Assembly: GCA_033032865.1 (NCBI GenBank)
Contig: JAWHQI010000305.1
Location: forward strand, 2,917,501 to 2,981,500
DNA: 64,000 bases
Source: Dactylorhiza incarnata
Taxonomy: Eukaryota; Streptophyta; Magnoliopsida; Asparagales; Orchidaceae
Direction of reading: 5' to 3'
Shown here: in pieces, positions 44,469 through 56,800 of the stretch
How the letters are laid out: the number at the start of each line of letters is the position of its first letter
Position numbering within the stretch: the stretch's first letter is position 1
Notes under the pieces: generated by a model
What the model saw: the letters and a program-made list of their open reading frames with translations, nothing else
What the model was told of the DNA's origin: nothing
The model's database searches: none
Program-made: the position numbers and the translations under genes

Positions 44469-45424
44469 TTAATTACACAAGCATGCCATTATTTTTTAAC
44501 TTCAAATTTTATTGTTGAAATAGACTGTAACCTAGAGTATAATAGCTGGCATAGATTTGATTTTAACTGTTATTCATTCATTTAGATCTACCTACTCATA
44601 TTCTATCCAATTTATTTTCTAGACCTAATTTAGATCTAATTTTAATTTTTAGTTATTCTTTTAGATCTAGCTAGACATATTCTATTCTTTTTTCTTAGAT
44701 CTAATTTAGCTTATGTTTTGGATTTTGGTGCGGTGTTAAAAACGCTTAGTGTGAAAATGAGATGATAAACAATATTTTTAAAATTGAGGCTTTGTTTGTA
44801 TAATCTCAGTTTCGATGGCGATTTAAATTATATTCAAAATTATTTCAGCATGTCTTTTATTTATTTTGTCCCTATTTTTCTGATTTTTTATGACAAACTT
44901 AAGTAATATATATGTAAAATTGTTTACAAATTTATAGATATAATTTTATTTTTTATACAACTTAATTTATTAAATTATATAAAAAAATTAAAATCAATAA
45001 AAGAAATATATGTCAGGCCGGTCGTTTTGGAAACTTGAATGGAGCTCTCAAGGTCTTTTCCAAAAAGGGGGAAAAGGTGATTTTAAAACGGACGGTTTAA
45101 AACGGTAGCAAACCGGCTGCAACCAAATCATAATAGTTCCCAACGCAATGACACACTCACCGCTTGCAGCTCCCCGAGCGCAGTCATATCGAGGGACTGC
45201 AATCGTGAGCTCGAGGGGACTGGGAGCGGAGGGAGTATCATCTCGCCGGGTGCCAGACACCGTCGTTGTCGAGGTACTGTCGTTGTCGGGGTACTGTTGC
45301 AGCCACACAGGAGGGCCCACGTGCACTATCTGTCGTATAACCTAACTTTCTTAAATATATATTCAACGTATAAACAATGGACCGCTCCACAGTTCATCTG
45401 CTTAAATTATTAGTTATATTTATA
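44469..45424. other. Spacer with no gene recognised
   Basis: AT-rich with a short GC-rich island (45020-45330). No coding evidence. Confidence 0.5.
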
Positions 45425-45754
45425 GGGTGTTGCTATAAGCAAATCTAGTTTGGTTATTAGCAAATTCAGTTTGGCTATTAGCAAATTCAGTTTGGCTATT
45501 AGCAAACCCAATTTGATTATTAGCAAACCCTAACTATTAGCAAACCACCATTTTTGTAAATGAGTATTAGCAAAAAAAATGTTATTAATAAACCATGACA
45601 AAAAAAGGCTCTTTGCTTAGGAGATGTTTTATTAAACATTTAATGTTTGAGATGATACATGGATTTGCACTTTAAAACAATATGTTGTATAAAACATCCC
45701 CATTAAAACCTCTTTCAATATCAACTCAAGCAAGGATCTAAATTTCAAGATTAG

Positions 45755-45961
45755 GGCTTCCTTTGGCGCGGTGGTGGTGGTCGTGAACGCGTCGTTCGTG
45801 AACGTCCGTCCTCACCTACAAAAATTCAATGCATTTTATGCTCAAAAGTAGTTTATTTTCTTTATAGCTTGCATAACCTTTGTCTTGCCAAAACATACAC
45901 GTTATGATAATGGCCTTTTTACCAAAGTCACCGGAGCAAATAAGCCGCATCAAACGAGGCC
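45755..45961. mobile_element. Harbinger-type MITE 1
   Basis: 207 bp. Ends GGCTTCCTTTGGCGCGG and, complemented, GGCCTCGTTTGATGCGG. 3-bp duplication TAG (45752-45754 and 45962-45964). Interior resembles MITE 2 (GTCGTTCGTGAACGTCCG). Confidence 0.75.
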
Positions 45962-46028
45962 TAGATCCACTCGAACCTTCGGCTAAAATATGAAATAGCT
46001 TTCAATGAGAAAGAATAACTACAACTAA

Positions 46029-46233
46029 GGATTCGTTTGGCGCGGTGGCGGCGGTTATGAACCGTCGTTCGTGAACGTCCGACCTCACCTAAAAACATTC
46101 ATGCATTTTATGCCCAAAACTCGTTTATTTTCTTGGTAGCAGCCATAACCTTTGTCTTGCCAAACATACATTCTATGATAACGACGTTTTTGACCAAACT
46201 CACAAGAGCAAATAAGGCGTGCCAAACGAAGCC
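46029..46233. mobile_element. Harbinger-type MITE 2
   Basis: 205 bp. Ends GGATTCGTTTGGCGCGG and, complemented, GGCTTCGTTTGGCACGCC. 3-bp duplication TAA (46026-46028 and 46234-46236). Same orientation as MITE 1, 67 bp away. Confidence 0.75.
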
Positions 46234-46608
46234 TAAAACATCATATTATTAGAAACCGAGATGTCTAAAACAGCCTCCGAGTACTTGAAATTGTTCTATA
46301 TCCAAATAGATCAAATTATATCAGGGGGAAGAAGAAGCTAAAACATATGGAAATGCTCAAAGTATTAAAACAAAAACACTTGCTTGCATCATGTTAGAAC
46401 TCGAAAGAGATGATGACGCATTGCAAATACTCTCTGCACGACTCTCACACCTACTCATTCTTCCAGGCATATGAAATCAACGAGAAATCTGGACGACGCA
46501 ACTGAGGTTCCCCAAACCTTTGCGAAGAACCCCGCGACAAAGACTTCTCGGTTGAGACAAAAGTTTCGAACATGAAGACAGCGTTGCTCATGGAGGCATC
46601 AAAGAGCC

Positions 46609-47299
46609 TGTGAAATATTTTGTAGTCGGAAGAACACGTCAACCAACAGGAGAATAAGGACACCAATAGATGAACACAAGCTTTCACAATAATAACTCTG
46701 GCAGTTAGTTACAAATGAACAAGGCTGAATACAAGTTGCATCCAACTTGAATCACAAGAGCCAATAGTAGGCAAGAACTTGGTCACGGACAAGGTCCGCT
46801 TCTTCTCCGGAGCACACCGCGCAGGTGATACTCGCTCCTCGCTACCGCCGGCGATAACGCTAGCGCCGGGCGTTAGCTCTCCAACTCGCAAGCTCGCTGC
46901 TCGCACTCCAAGCTACTCGCACGCTCGCCGCGCTTCGCTTCCTCCACTTCTCGCTACCGCGTGCGCAAGCCACTAGCGTCGGGCGCTATCTCCGAAGTAG
47001 GTACTCACTCCTTCCTTCTCTTCTCGCTAACGCAGGCGCTATCCACTATCGCAGGCGCTATCCACTATCGCAGGCGCTATCCACTATCGTCGGCGCTATC
47101 TCGCGAGTAGGTAACTCGTCTGTCAAACTTACTCCAAGTTCGATGCTCGCCTGGAAGCGTTCTGGTATCTCGAACTCGCTCAAAGTTGAGGATACTCGTC
47201 ACTTTCAGAATCGATACTCTCTAGGGGGGTACCCCTCTATTTATAGGCAAAACCGGGGGGTGTGGCGAGAAGGAGCTAACGCTCACTTCAATTCTAACA
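46609..47299 (-). repeat. 3' LTR of decayed Copia
   Basis: 691 bp. Contains GCTACCGCCGGCGATAACGC followed by TAGCGCCGGGCGTTAGC, and three to four 20-bp CTATCGCAGGCGCTATCCA units (47033-47100). The polypurine tract, minus-strand CAAGGGGGAG, is at 47300-47309. Confidence 0.93.
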
Positions 47300-50200
47300 C
47301 TCCCCCTTGAAGTGAGCTCCGGGAACAACTCCAAGCAACGAGCGAAGCCTCCGGAACGGCCCCGCAGATAGGGGCTTCGTGAATATATCCGCAAGGTTGT
47401 CTTCACTCCGCACATGCTCCACAGCGATCAAGCCACCCAGCACCTTCTCTCTGATGAAGTGATGCTCGATCTCAATGTGCTTGGTCCTTGCATGACATAC
47501 TGGATTGGTTACCAGTTTCAATGCACTCTCATTGTCCCCGCGTAGCACAGTAGGTTCGCTGACCTCCTCGTCCACATCCTCCACTAGTCTCCTTAGCCAG
47601 ACACACTCCTGAGCTGCTAAGGACGACGCCTTGTACTAGGCCTCCGTGGTAGAAAGGGAAATAGAGTCCTGCTTCTTGCTACACCACGAGATAGCAGCTG
47701 CTCCACACAAGAACACGTAACCTGATGTCGACTTGCGATCATCAGCATCACCTCCGTAATCCGCATCCGTGTATCCATGCAGCTTGAAGTCAGACTTCTC
47801 TTCATAGGACAACCCCATCTCAAGGGTTCCCTTCACGTACTTCAGTATCCCCTTGGCTGCCTCCAGATGAGGCTTCCGCGGCTCCTGCATATACCGACTA
47901 ACTCGGCCGACAGCAAAGGCGATGTCCGGCCTCGTGATAGTCAAGTAGATAAGACTCCCCATCAGTGCCCGAAAGATCTTCGGATCAGGAAGAATCCTCC
48001 CTTCTTCCTTCCGAAGCTTCAGCCCAGCCTCCAGAGGAACGGAACTGCTATTCCCCTCCTTCATGTCGAATCTTTCGACGATCCTCTCTGCATACGCCCT
48101 CTGGGAAACATACAGCCCGCCTCTTCTCTTCTCAACTTGGAGGTCAAGGAAATGGTGCAGCTCACCAAGATCCTTCATCTCGAAACGTATGGAAAGCTGC
48201 CGTCTCAGCGTCGCGACCTCCTCAGGGTTGTTCCCTGTCACGATCATGTCGTCGACGTACAGCAGCACCAACACGTGAAGACCTCCACTCTTCTTCACGA
48301 ACATGCTGGAGTCTGAGTCTGAGGCATCGTAGCCACAGAACTGCAAGTACTCCGCAATTTTTCCATACCAGGCTCTCGGCGCCTGTTTCAACCCGTAGAG
48401 GGCCTTCTTCAGCTTGCATACATGACGTGGCTGAGACTTGGACACGTATCCAGGTGGTTGCACCATGAATATGTCCTTGCCTATCTCTCCGTATATGAAT
48501 GCGTTCTTCACATCAAGCTGCCACAGCTTCCAACCTCGGCACGCCGCCAGAGCGATGATCGTCCTCACCGACGTCATCTTCGCGACAGGACTAAATGTCT
48601 CCTCGTAGTCCTCTCCGTAGGTTTGCGAGAATCCCCGAGCGACAAGCCTTGCCTTGTTACCGCTCCACTTCTCCATCTGCTCTCTTCTTAACCTTGTACA
48701 CTCATTTACAGGTGACAGGTTTGATGCCCTCCACCATGGGAACCAGGTCTCATGTCTCATTCTTCTCTAGGGCCTCCATCTCCTCGATCATGGCCGCGTC
48801 CCACTCCTTGATGCCAGCTGCATCCTCAAAGCAGGCAGGTTCCCTCTCATCGAGTGGTCCTGCGAAGAAGCAGGAAACCAAACTCATGAAGTTCCCCTCC
48901 TTATAGCGAGCAGGCGGGACGATCGTCCTCTTCGACCTCCTCAAGGCTTGGCCACTATCTACCACTTTGGTAGACTCCTCTGCTTGAGCTCCTCTCTGAA
49001 CTCCTCCTGAAGCGGTGCTCTCCCTGCTTCTTGAGTTCGTAGCTCCCCCTGAGCCAGAAGCTCCTCCCGAGCCAGAAGCTCCTCCTGAGCCAGATGCTCC
49101 TCCTGAGTCAGATGGTGATGGAGCACTGGGAGATAGCTCCAACTCCACAGTAGGGTCCTCAGTGACCCACTCTTCTTCCCTGCAAGATTCTCCACTCTCC
49201 GGCAGCTCCACTGAAGAGACTCCCTGGTATGAAACCAGTTCGTCAAACACTACGTCGCGCGAGACGACGAACTTGTGGGTCTGCGGATCCATGCACTTCC
49301 ACCCCTTCTTCCGCTCGTCGTAGCCGATGAAGATACACTTCCTTGCTTTCGGCTCCAACTTGGTTCTCTGAGCATCCGGGACGTGCACGAAGCAGGTAGA
49401 ACCGAACACCTTCATGTGACCCACATTGGGCTTCTCCCCGAACATGAGCTGGTGTGGAGACACCATCCTGTTAGGACTCAGAGGTAGCCTGTTGATCACA
49501 TGAGTAGCACATGCCATTCCCTCCGCCCATAAGGCCTTGAGAATGCTCTTGGCATGTAGCCAACTCCTGGTAGTCTCCACCAGATGGCGGATCTTCCTCT
49601 CTGCCACCCCATTCTGCTGAGGGGTGTGAGCGCAGGAGAGCTCCCGCCGAATGCCAAACCTCCTGCAGAAAGAAGCAAACTCATTGGAGGTAAACTCCCC
49701 TCCATTGTCGCTTCTCAGCTTCTTCACTCTGCGGTTCAGCCTCCCCTCCACAAGCTCCTTCCACTCGAGGAACTTGTTGAGTACTTCTGACTTCTCTCTC
49801 AGAAAGTATACCCACGTATAGCGGGTGTAGTCATCCACCAGAACCAGCGCATACTTATTGCCTCCATAAGTAAGGGCGACGCACGGCCCCATAACATCAG
49901 CATGTACGCACTCAAGAGGTGCCTTACACCTGGTCTCCGACTTGTCAAATGGAAGTCGATGTGACTTTCCATATTGGCACCCGTCACACACATGGTCGTC
50001 GCCGTAGGAAGAGAGATGAGGCAGGCCACTCACCAGGCCCTTTGCCGCCATCATCTTCAGCTTGTCCATCCCCACATGACCCAGCCTCTCATGCCAGATC
50101 ACAGCGCTGTCGTTTGTCTTCAGCTTGTCCACGTAGGCATTTGCAGACAGAACATACAAATCCTTCACCCTTCTCCTGGTGAGCGTGACGTCAGCATCGA

Positions 50201-50882
50201 TAGACGATAGGTTCTTCAGGAACTTCACCTCCTTCGGTCCAAACAGCACGTGGTATCCAGCATCCACGGCGTTAGCCACCGAGAAGAGGTTCTTCTTCAT
50301 GCCAGGCACGTGATACACACTCTTCAGTGTCACTGGCTTTTGTCTACTCCCAAGGGACACCTTCCCTTCTCGCTCCACGGGATGTACCGTATCATCCGCA
50401 GTGATGATAACATTTGTTCCTTCATACGCTTCTAAGGATACGAACTTGGACATATCTCCAGTGAGATGATGCCCGCAACCGGAATCCACTATCCAGTCGT
50501 TCTCGAGGTTGATGGAGGCTAAGACATCGACTGACGTTGCCGTCATCTCTGCCAGGAAACAATTGTCCCCCCTCTCACTGCCCTGGTGACCTCCACCTCT
50601 TCCCCCACCTCTCTGGTGATCTCCCTCCTTGTTAGCAACATGACCGACCTTCAAATTGGACCGGCAGTCCTTTGCCATGTTCCCGTACTTCTTACAGGCA
50701 AAGCAAAGGGATCTCCCCTTCTCATCGCGCGCAGGGAGGAACTTCCCCCCATCTCCCTGAGAGGACGTTGAAGGTCCATCTCCGGAGTTCTTCTTTCTCT
50801 TGTCCCAGGATCTCCTCTTTCCTGAGAACAAGGCCTCGCTATCTCCTCCTGAGATGGATACTCCCGCCATCTGCTTCGCCAA
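47294..50882 (-). pseudogene. Copia pol: CCHC, protease, integrase, RT, RNase H
   Basis: The first frame (48750-50882, 710 aa) holds the gag knuckle CFACKKYGNMAKDC, protease DSGCGHHLTG, the pre-integrase zinc region, and integrase with HADVMGPC, RSDNGGEF and QQNGVAERK (D, D, E). Frame changes near 48680-48770 separate it from the RT/RNase H frame (47636-48760), which has [13 protein letters not shown] and LLYVDDMIVTG. An in-frame TAG at 47636-47638 splits RNase H; the tail ends at 47294. All catalytic motifs remain visible, so the decay is recent to moderate. Confidence 0.9.
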
Positions 50883-50888
50883 GCTCTC

Positions 50889-51467
50889 CTATGACGATAG
50901 CAGGTTCTCTAGCTCCAGAAGGGAGGGCTGAGTAGCCCATCCTTGCACGGAAGTAACGAAGGGGACATACTCCTTCCTCAAGCCTCGGAGTATGTGCCGC
51001 TTCAACTTTGCCTCCGAGATTGGCTCTTCAGGATCCAAGGGCGAGATCTCCCCACATAGATTCTTCACCTTCAGGAAGAAGGTGGATATCGCCATCTCGC
51101 CTTGAGTCGACTTCGCCAACTCATTCTCCAGGAATTATAGTCGCGCTACATTCTTCTTGTTGAATAACCCATCGAGGGCTATCCAGATCTCCGACGCTGA
51201 CTTGCAACCAATGATGTGGTCGAACAAGTCAGGTGATATGGCTCTCTTCAAGGTGAACTCCGCCTTGGCGTTGGTCTTCCTCCAAGCTCTCACAGCTTGA
51301 ACATTGTCTTCGATTGGAAAGACTTCTGCCTGCTCTTCTCCTCCAACGACCTCCCATAGGTCCTCTCCAAGCAGGTAGCTCTCCAAGAAAGACTTCCACT
51401 TCTTGTAGTTGGTCTGGGTGAGCAGCTCAATTCCAAGTCCCCTAGCATACCCTCCTCCGCCGTCCAT
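50889..51467 (-). pseudogene. Copia gag with stop codons
   Basis: Starts at ATG 51467 (MDGGGGYARGLGIELL). Gag-type sequence (LTQTNYKKWKSFLESYLLGE, FNKKNVARL) runs to a stop at about 51135. The same domain continues as a 76-aa frame (FFLKVKNLCGEISPLDPEEP) to a stop at 50889. The CCHC part lies in the next frame, annotated with pol. Confidence 0.85.
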
Positions 51468-51496
51468 CTTGGTTGCTTCGTCCTTGTTCCCACTAT

Positions 51497-51509
51497 CCCT
51501 CTGATACCA
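51497..51509 (-). other. Primer binding site of decayed Copia
   Basis: The minus strand reads TGGTATCAGAGGG directly against the 5' LTR. The first 11 nt match the initiator-Met type. Confidence 0.85.
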
Positions 51510-52186
51510 TGTGAAATATTTTGTAGTCGGAAAAACACGTCAACCAACAGGAGAATAAGGACACCAATAGATGAACACAAGCTTTCACAATAATACATAT
51601 GGCAGCTAGTTACAAATGAACAAGGCTGAATACAAGTTGCATTCAACTTGAATCACAACAGCCAATAGTAGGTAAGAACTTGGTCACGGACAAGGTCCGC
51701 TTCTTCTCCGGAGCACGCCGCGCAGGTGATACTCGCTCTTCGCTACCGCCGGGCGTTAGCTCTCCACCTCGCAAGCTCGCTGCTCGCACTCCAAGCTACT
51801 CGCACGCTCGCCGCGCTTCGCTTCCTCCACTTCTCGCTACCGCGTGCGCTAGCCACTAGCGTCGGGCGCTATCTCCAAAGTAAGTACTCGCTCATTCCTT
51901 CTCTTCTCGCTAACGCAGACGCTATCCACTATCGCCGGCGCTATCCACTATCGCCGGCGCTATCTCGCGAGTAGGTAACTCGCCTGTCGAACTTACTCCA
52001 AGTTCGATGCTCGCCTGGAAGCGTTCTGGTATCTCGAACTCGCTCAAAGTTGATACTCGCCACTTTCAGAATCGATACTCTTTAGGGGGGTACCCCTCTA
52101 TTTATAGGCAAAACAGAGGGGTGGCGAGAAGGAGCTAATGTCGGCGCTAGCCCTAGCGCTGGCGCTAGCTCACTTCAATTCTAACA
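51510..52186 (-). repeat. 5' LTR of decayed Copia
   Basis: 677 bp. Shorter than its partner through loss of one 20-bp unit and of part of the GCTAGCGCC block, partly offset by a longer CGCTAGCCCTAGCGCTGGCG segment near the end. Confidence 0.93.
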
Positions 52187-52583
52187 GAGCCAGTTGTGTT
52201 CAAAGTTGTTCAAAATCAACAATAACAAACAAATTAAAAGAGGATGAGAGAATCGAAAGCAGAAAATTCAAATGTGAAAGGGAAATCAAGCAGAATAGGA
52301 CGGGTTCGTACATGATGCGGATGAGGGAGCTAGTTCGGGAGGGCGGCGCTGGAAGGCATTGGGCTCGAAGGGCACTTCGGCAAGCCAGGCGCTGCTCTGA
52401 TGAGAGCAATGCATGATAAGCTGGCGACACCGTCTTCCGATTAGCCGTGACACTGAGCTATCATGGGAAGGAGAGATTTGGTTTGCTAATAAAACACACA
52501 GATATTAAAAAAATCCAACTATTTTTTTAACCCGTTTTTTTTAACTGCTAATAATCAAACCTAATTTGCTTATAACATCACCC

Positions 52584-53145
52584 AAATTATGTACGTATAT
52601 GGGCCATCGCACGGGAAATACATTTATATGATATATTTTTATTTTTTTGCAAAAAAAATCGTAGAATATTGATCAATGCATTTTTACTGTCATTTTAAAT
52701 ACCCAAATGCATATATTTTGAAGTGTAAATAAATCAATATTTCTCTCTCCAAAAAAAAATATAAATCAATATTCTTCTTTTTATTTTGTAAAAAATATAA
52801 AATATTACCTAAAAAATCAATTTCTCACTACCTCTCTCTCTATATTTCTCTCTCCCTCCCACCCCCTCTCTCTCCCTCTCCTTCCCCTTCTCTCTCCCTC
52901 GCATCCCCTCTCTCCCTCCTCTCTCTCCCTCTCATGTAGGTTTAGCAGACCTATAAAAATTCCCTCTCCCTCTCTCCACCTCTCTTTCTTTCTCTCTTTG
53001 GATGAGATGCAAAATTTATCTCATTTTGGATGACTAATATTTATTGTACCACTTAAAACTATTTTCGTATAATAGTTAAGATAAGATATATATATATATA
53101 CGAGCAGCTCCGCAGAGGCTTCGTCCGTGCTCGCTGACTCTTAAC
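52584..53145. repeat. AT-rich spacer with CT-rich microsatellite
   Basis: Low-complexity CTCTCTCCCTC sequence at about 52825-52998, otherwise AT-rich. No gene. Confidence 0.75.
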
Positions 53146-53228
53146 GGGCTGTGCCCGCATTGGAGCGGGTTGCGCCCGCATTGGAGCAGGCTGCGTCCGC
53201 ATTCGAGCAAGTTGTGCCCGCATTTGAC
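53146..53228. repeat. 21-bp tandem repeat
   Basis: Four units of GGG(C/T)TG(T/C)GCCCGCATTGGAGC at a 21-bp period. On the minus strand it codes a seven-residue repeat (MRAQPAP), but no larger gene is evident. Confidence 0.75.
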
Positions 53229-53657
53229 AGTATCCGACTGGCGACGGCGGGCTTCGCCCGTCCCCAATGAGCTTCCCCCGCAATATATGCATATGAGTAC
53301 TCAAAATGACCATACAAAATATATATCAATATTTTATAATTATTATTTTTCAAAAATATTTATATTTTAACAAAAAATTATTTTAAAGTAAACCATTATA
53401 TTTCAAAATTAATTTTTGTAGGTATAATGATAACCTATCATAGTATGTTATGAGGTCTATTAAAAACTTTTGAATTTTATGATTTTCATAATTATTTTTA
53501 TTATAAGGATATGATGCAATTAAACAAATAGTCATTACATTTTATGAATTTTCATTTTTTAATGATATATGTTAAGTCATTGGAGCAAAAGAATGAGTGA
53601 CATATTTGATAATTTTGAATGTTGCACCAAAGACAACTTCTTGTATACAGTAGTTAA

Positions 53658-53658
<1 letters not shown>

Positions 53659-53702
<44 letters not shown>
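53659..53702. repeat. TA microsatellite
   Basis: About 21 consecutive TA dinucleotides. Confidence 0.95.
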
Positions 53703-53707
<5 letters not shown>

Positions 53708-55224
53708 CATTATAAAAACTTACACGCAAGCATGAGCGAATTGCATACACCAACACTATTCTTCATCCATGTTTTAAAATTTTTTTTTTTTTAAAACAGC
53801 TCCTTTGAAAAATATAAAACGCGTGGATACCTGTAATATATCAGCAAAACAAAAAAGAAAAGCGAATATACTCGATATAGTAATGATGAAATCCCTACAA
53901 GGAAGAAGAAGATAATGTACTTTATAGCTTTCGATATTCTCTCACTCAAATCCTAAATTAAAATAACAAATAAAGTCTGCGCATGCAATCTCTCACATTC
54001 GCTGGAACCCTAAGAGCCGGCCTCCACGTCAGCACCCCCCCAAGATTCCTAAAAGACCATCTAAACCACGGCAAGGTCTCTAGTGGGCCATTTTACCAAA
54101 CCTCAATACCAGCCACGTGTTCTTTCCATTACATGTCAACTCAAATGCCTCATTTTTTTGCCACTTACAGCTCGCGAATTTACAACGGTCGATCCGAAAA
54201 GTCAACATGCATCAAATCTTATTTTGTTCGAAGCCCGATCAGCCGATCCCTCCCTTAAGCATTCGGGGTCAAGACGGGTAGAGCGGCTTCTGCAGGCGTG
54301 TCCCCCGCTACAATTATAAATGCTTGGGTATATTTTATTTCGTTTTCTAATATAAAGTTTGAACATTTCATCTGTATATTTCATCCATAGCGGGGTTTGA
54401 ACACTTTTGGGGGGTGAACGACGTAAATTCTCACGTTCTTGAACGCCCGATATGTTCAAATTTGTTTTTTCTTGCGCGCCAAACGGATGACGGTTCGCAA
54501 CCACCGCGTTCGCGACTGCCACCACCGTGCCAAGCGGGCCCTTAATTACTCATAACAAAAATATGTAAAGTCTTAGTTTTGCCAGCTGATGCTGAATGGG
54601 GGGAGGGAAGCAGCAGAGAGGAAGACACATGTGCCAAATAAGTCAAAAAGAAATTGTATTATTTTAATGTTTTGGCCAACAAATAATAAATAAAAAGAAA
54701 TGGATAAAGTCACATAAAAAGAGATATAATGTGATATATGAAATGGCATTTTCTCTGGAAAGCTCCAAAGGTGAGTGAGTGAGTGAGTGAGAGAGGAAGT
54801 GGTGAATATCAAAATCATATGAAGGAATGATATCATTTGATACAGCCATGTACTTGGGATGATGAAAAGGCATTAAAGAAGTGTAAGTGGGGATGAACCT
54901 GCTGTGGGTGAATAGAAGAAGAATGGCAGATTCTAGTTGCTTCCAACTGGAGCAGCAGTGGCATCCACTTCCCCAGATTCATACATGGATTCAGAAAATC
55001 TGCACCGGAAACCTGCATGCTTGAATCATCAAAGTTTAGAAAAAAAAATATTAGGGGAGGGAGCCGAAAGCGATGTTTTCGATTGTTTCGGTGATTCGGG
55101 GACGGGCGAATGATGATTCTTTTAGCATCAGTGCGGGAGAATATCTTTAAGAAATGGGTGCGGGATGACTGCAAGCTGATGGCGCTGCTGCTTATGAGCA
55201 TTCGAGGAGTTTGATTTGCGGGTG
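53703..55224. other. AT-rich region with a MITE remnant
   Basis: No gene recognised. A segment at about 54405-54543 ending GCCAAGCGGGCCC before TTA resembles the right half of the Harbinger-type MITEs. A short GAGT microsatellite lies near 54772-54790. Confidence 0.5.
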
Positions 55225-55614
55225 ATGTGTGAACCGTGGCGGATTAAAGTTGGGGCGATACGGGGTTTTGGCCGTGTCACGAATAATCGAGCAAAATATG
55301 TGGTTTATCAAGGAATTAGAGTTACAGAGAGAAGCAAGAGAAGGTGGTAACAAGCTTTTCACACCCCGAACTCTACAGAAGATGGAGTTTATAAACTACT
55401 TTGTTGAATTTTCAAGAGAATCACATAGTAGAAAATTTCGTAAGATGACAGAATGAAAATACGACAAAACATATACAACGGCGAAGCGCCTGATAATGTT
55501 CGTGAAGGGGGTCAACTAAACAGATTAATAATCAAGGCATCAAAGAAATTTTGTGGTCATCAGCAACGGTCACCGTTGAGCAAGTCCAAAAATTGCCTGG
55601 ATTTGCTCTTAGGA

Positions 55615-55866
55615 TCATGTTCTGTTATCTTTTGTGCTTATTTTCGTTGTTCTCTGTACAGAAGTTATGTTCAGAGCTGCGATGACCATGTCACACACGT
55701 ACAAAAGAAAGAAAATAAATGAATCATCCTCCAAATTGGTGTGGTAAGCGCAGCAATCATAAGGTGTCCCGATGTAGCCATGATTGTCAAATCTTTTGTA
55801 CCATTGACAAGTGGATTGCTTCAATTCATATAGTGCTATTCGTCGACTGCAAGCACGGTTCACCAT
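55615..55866 (-). pseudogene. Copia RT fragment
   Basis: The 83-aa frame includes YELKQSTCQWYKRFDNH, YDCCAYHTNLEDDSF and LLYVCDMVIAA, a Copia RT with its YVDD altered to YVCD. Catalytically dead; part of the ancient Copia. Confidence 0.8.
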
Positions 55867-56141
55867 ACCTTAAACCACAAACTCCTATGGATGACTCATC
55901 AATATATCTACTCAGAGCTCCAAATCCTGCAATGGAATGGAAGTATGACTTGCAGTTGGTCAAAATGTAATCTGCACTCTCTTTTTGATTGTACCATTTT
56001 GCAACTAGGCCAGTCTTGAATCTTATGCCTAGGCTCTACTAATTCCAAATTTTCTTTTGAAGACTCATTTTGCATCCAACAACACTTCTCCGCTTATGAA
56101 ATTTAATCAGCTCTCATGTGTGATTTTTGTTGAGAAATTCC

Positions 56142-56311
56142 GGGCTCGTTTGGCGTGGCGTTTTTGCTCCGGTGAGTTTAGACAAAAAACTCCACCGTCA
56201 TAAACAATGTGTTTGGCATGAAAATGGTTATGACAGACACCAAGAAAGAAAACTAATTTTGAACATAAAAGTGAACGCATTTACGACTGCCACCTCCATG
56301 CCAAGCGAGCC
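56142..56311. mobile_element. MITE copy inside the ancient Copia
   Basis: Ends CGGGCTCGTTTGGCG and, complemented, GGCTCGCTTGGCATGG, like the Harbinger-type MITEs at 45755 and 46029. A further partial copy starts at about 57097 (GGTTCCGTTTGGCACGG) and fades near 57210. Confidence 0.55.
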
Positions 56312-56639
56312 GGCCGAGCCCTCCATCTCCTCATGCATCCTAGTAACCTACTAACCAGCCTCAACTCCTGTGATAATTTCCAGATAAGTAGAGGGTTCTG
56401 ATGACACCGCCTATTCTACCACATTGTCCTCAAAGCCTTACTTCCAAAGATTTGTCAACGAGGTTAATCAACAACAATAACATGTGGTTATGTCTTTTCA
56501 CAATTCCGGTTCAGTAAACTCTTCCATCACCACTTCCATAAAGAAACCCTTCATTGCTCTAGATTATAGTTTTATCCTCACTAACATGATAGTAATCAGG
56601 GTACCAAAATGTTCTAAGAATTGAATAATCATTAAGTTG

Positions 56640-56800
56640 TCCAAGTCATATCTCGACAGGGGGTTTACTATCCATGCCGGTGTTAAGCATGAAGCGAGCA
56701 CTTTCTAATAACATCCCATTCATTATTTACGCTACATCATTCTGCCGTGGACTATCTCCAGCAATATGGTGTCTAGCGATTTCTTCATTCTTGCAGAACC
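56640..56800 (-). pseudogene. Copia integrase fragment
   Basis: The minus-strand translation includes ARHHIAGDSPRQNDVA, a stop, then IMNGMLLESARFMLNTGM. This is the region around the catalytic Glu of Copia integrase, heavily decayed. Confidence 0.65.

Larger units (their letters stand above)
46609..52186 (-). mobile_element. Copia retrotransposon, decayed coding region
   Basis: 5.58 kb on the minus strand with LTRs 46609-47299 and 51510-52186 and a perfect target duplication GAGCC (46604-46608 and 52187-52191). PBS, gag, protease, integrase, RT and RNase H are all present in order. Several in-frame stops and frame changes make it non-autonomous. Confidence 0.93.
45425..52583. mobile_element. 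Probable TIR element carrying nested insertions
   Basis: The left end GGGTGTTGCTATAAGCAAAT and the complement of the right end GGGTGATGTTATAAGCAAAT match over about 37 bp. Subterminal TTAGCAAA repeats occur at both ends, five or more at a roughly 21-bp period at 45449-45550. Inside lie two MITEs and a Copia; without them the element is about 1.2 kb with no transposase. No target duplication was found, so the borders and superfamily are unsettled. Confidence 0.5.

Noticed and set aside
52600..53320. Helitron end
   Set aside because: Some AT-rich and GGGC words looked suggestive, but no TC start, terminal hairpin or CTRR end with an AT target could be placed.
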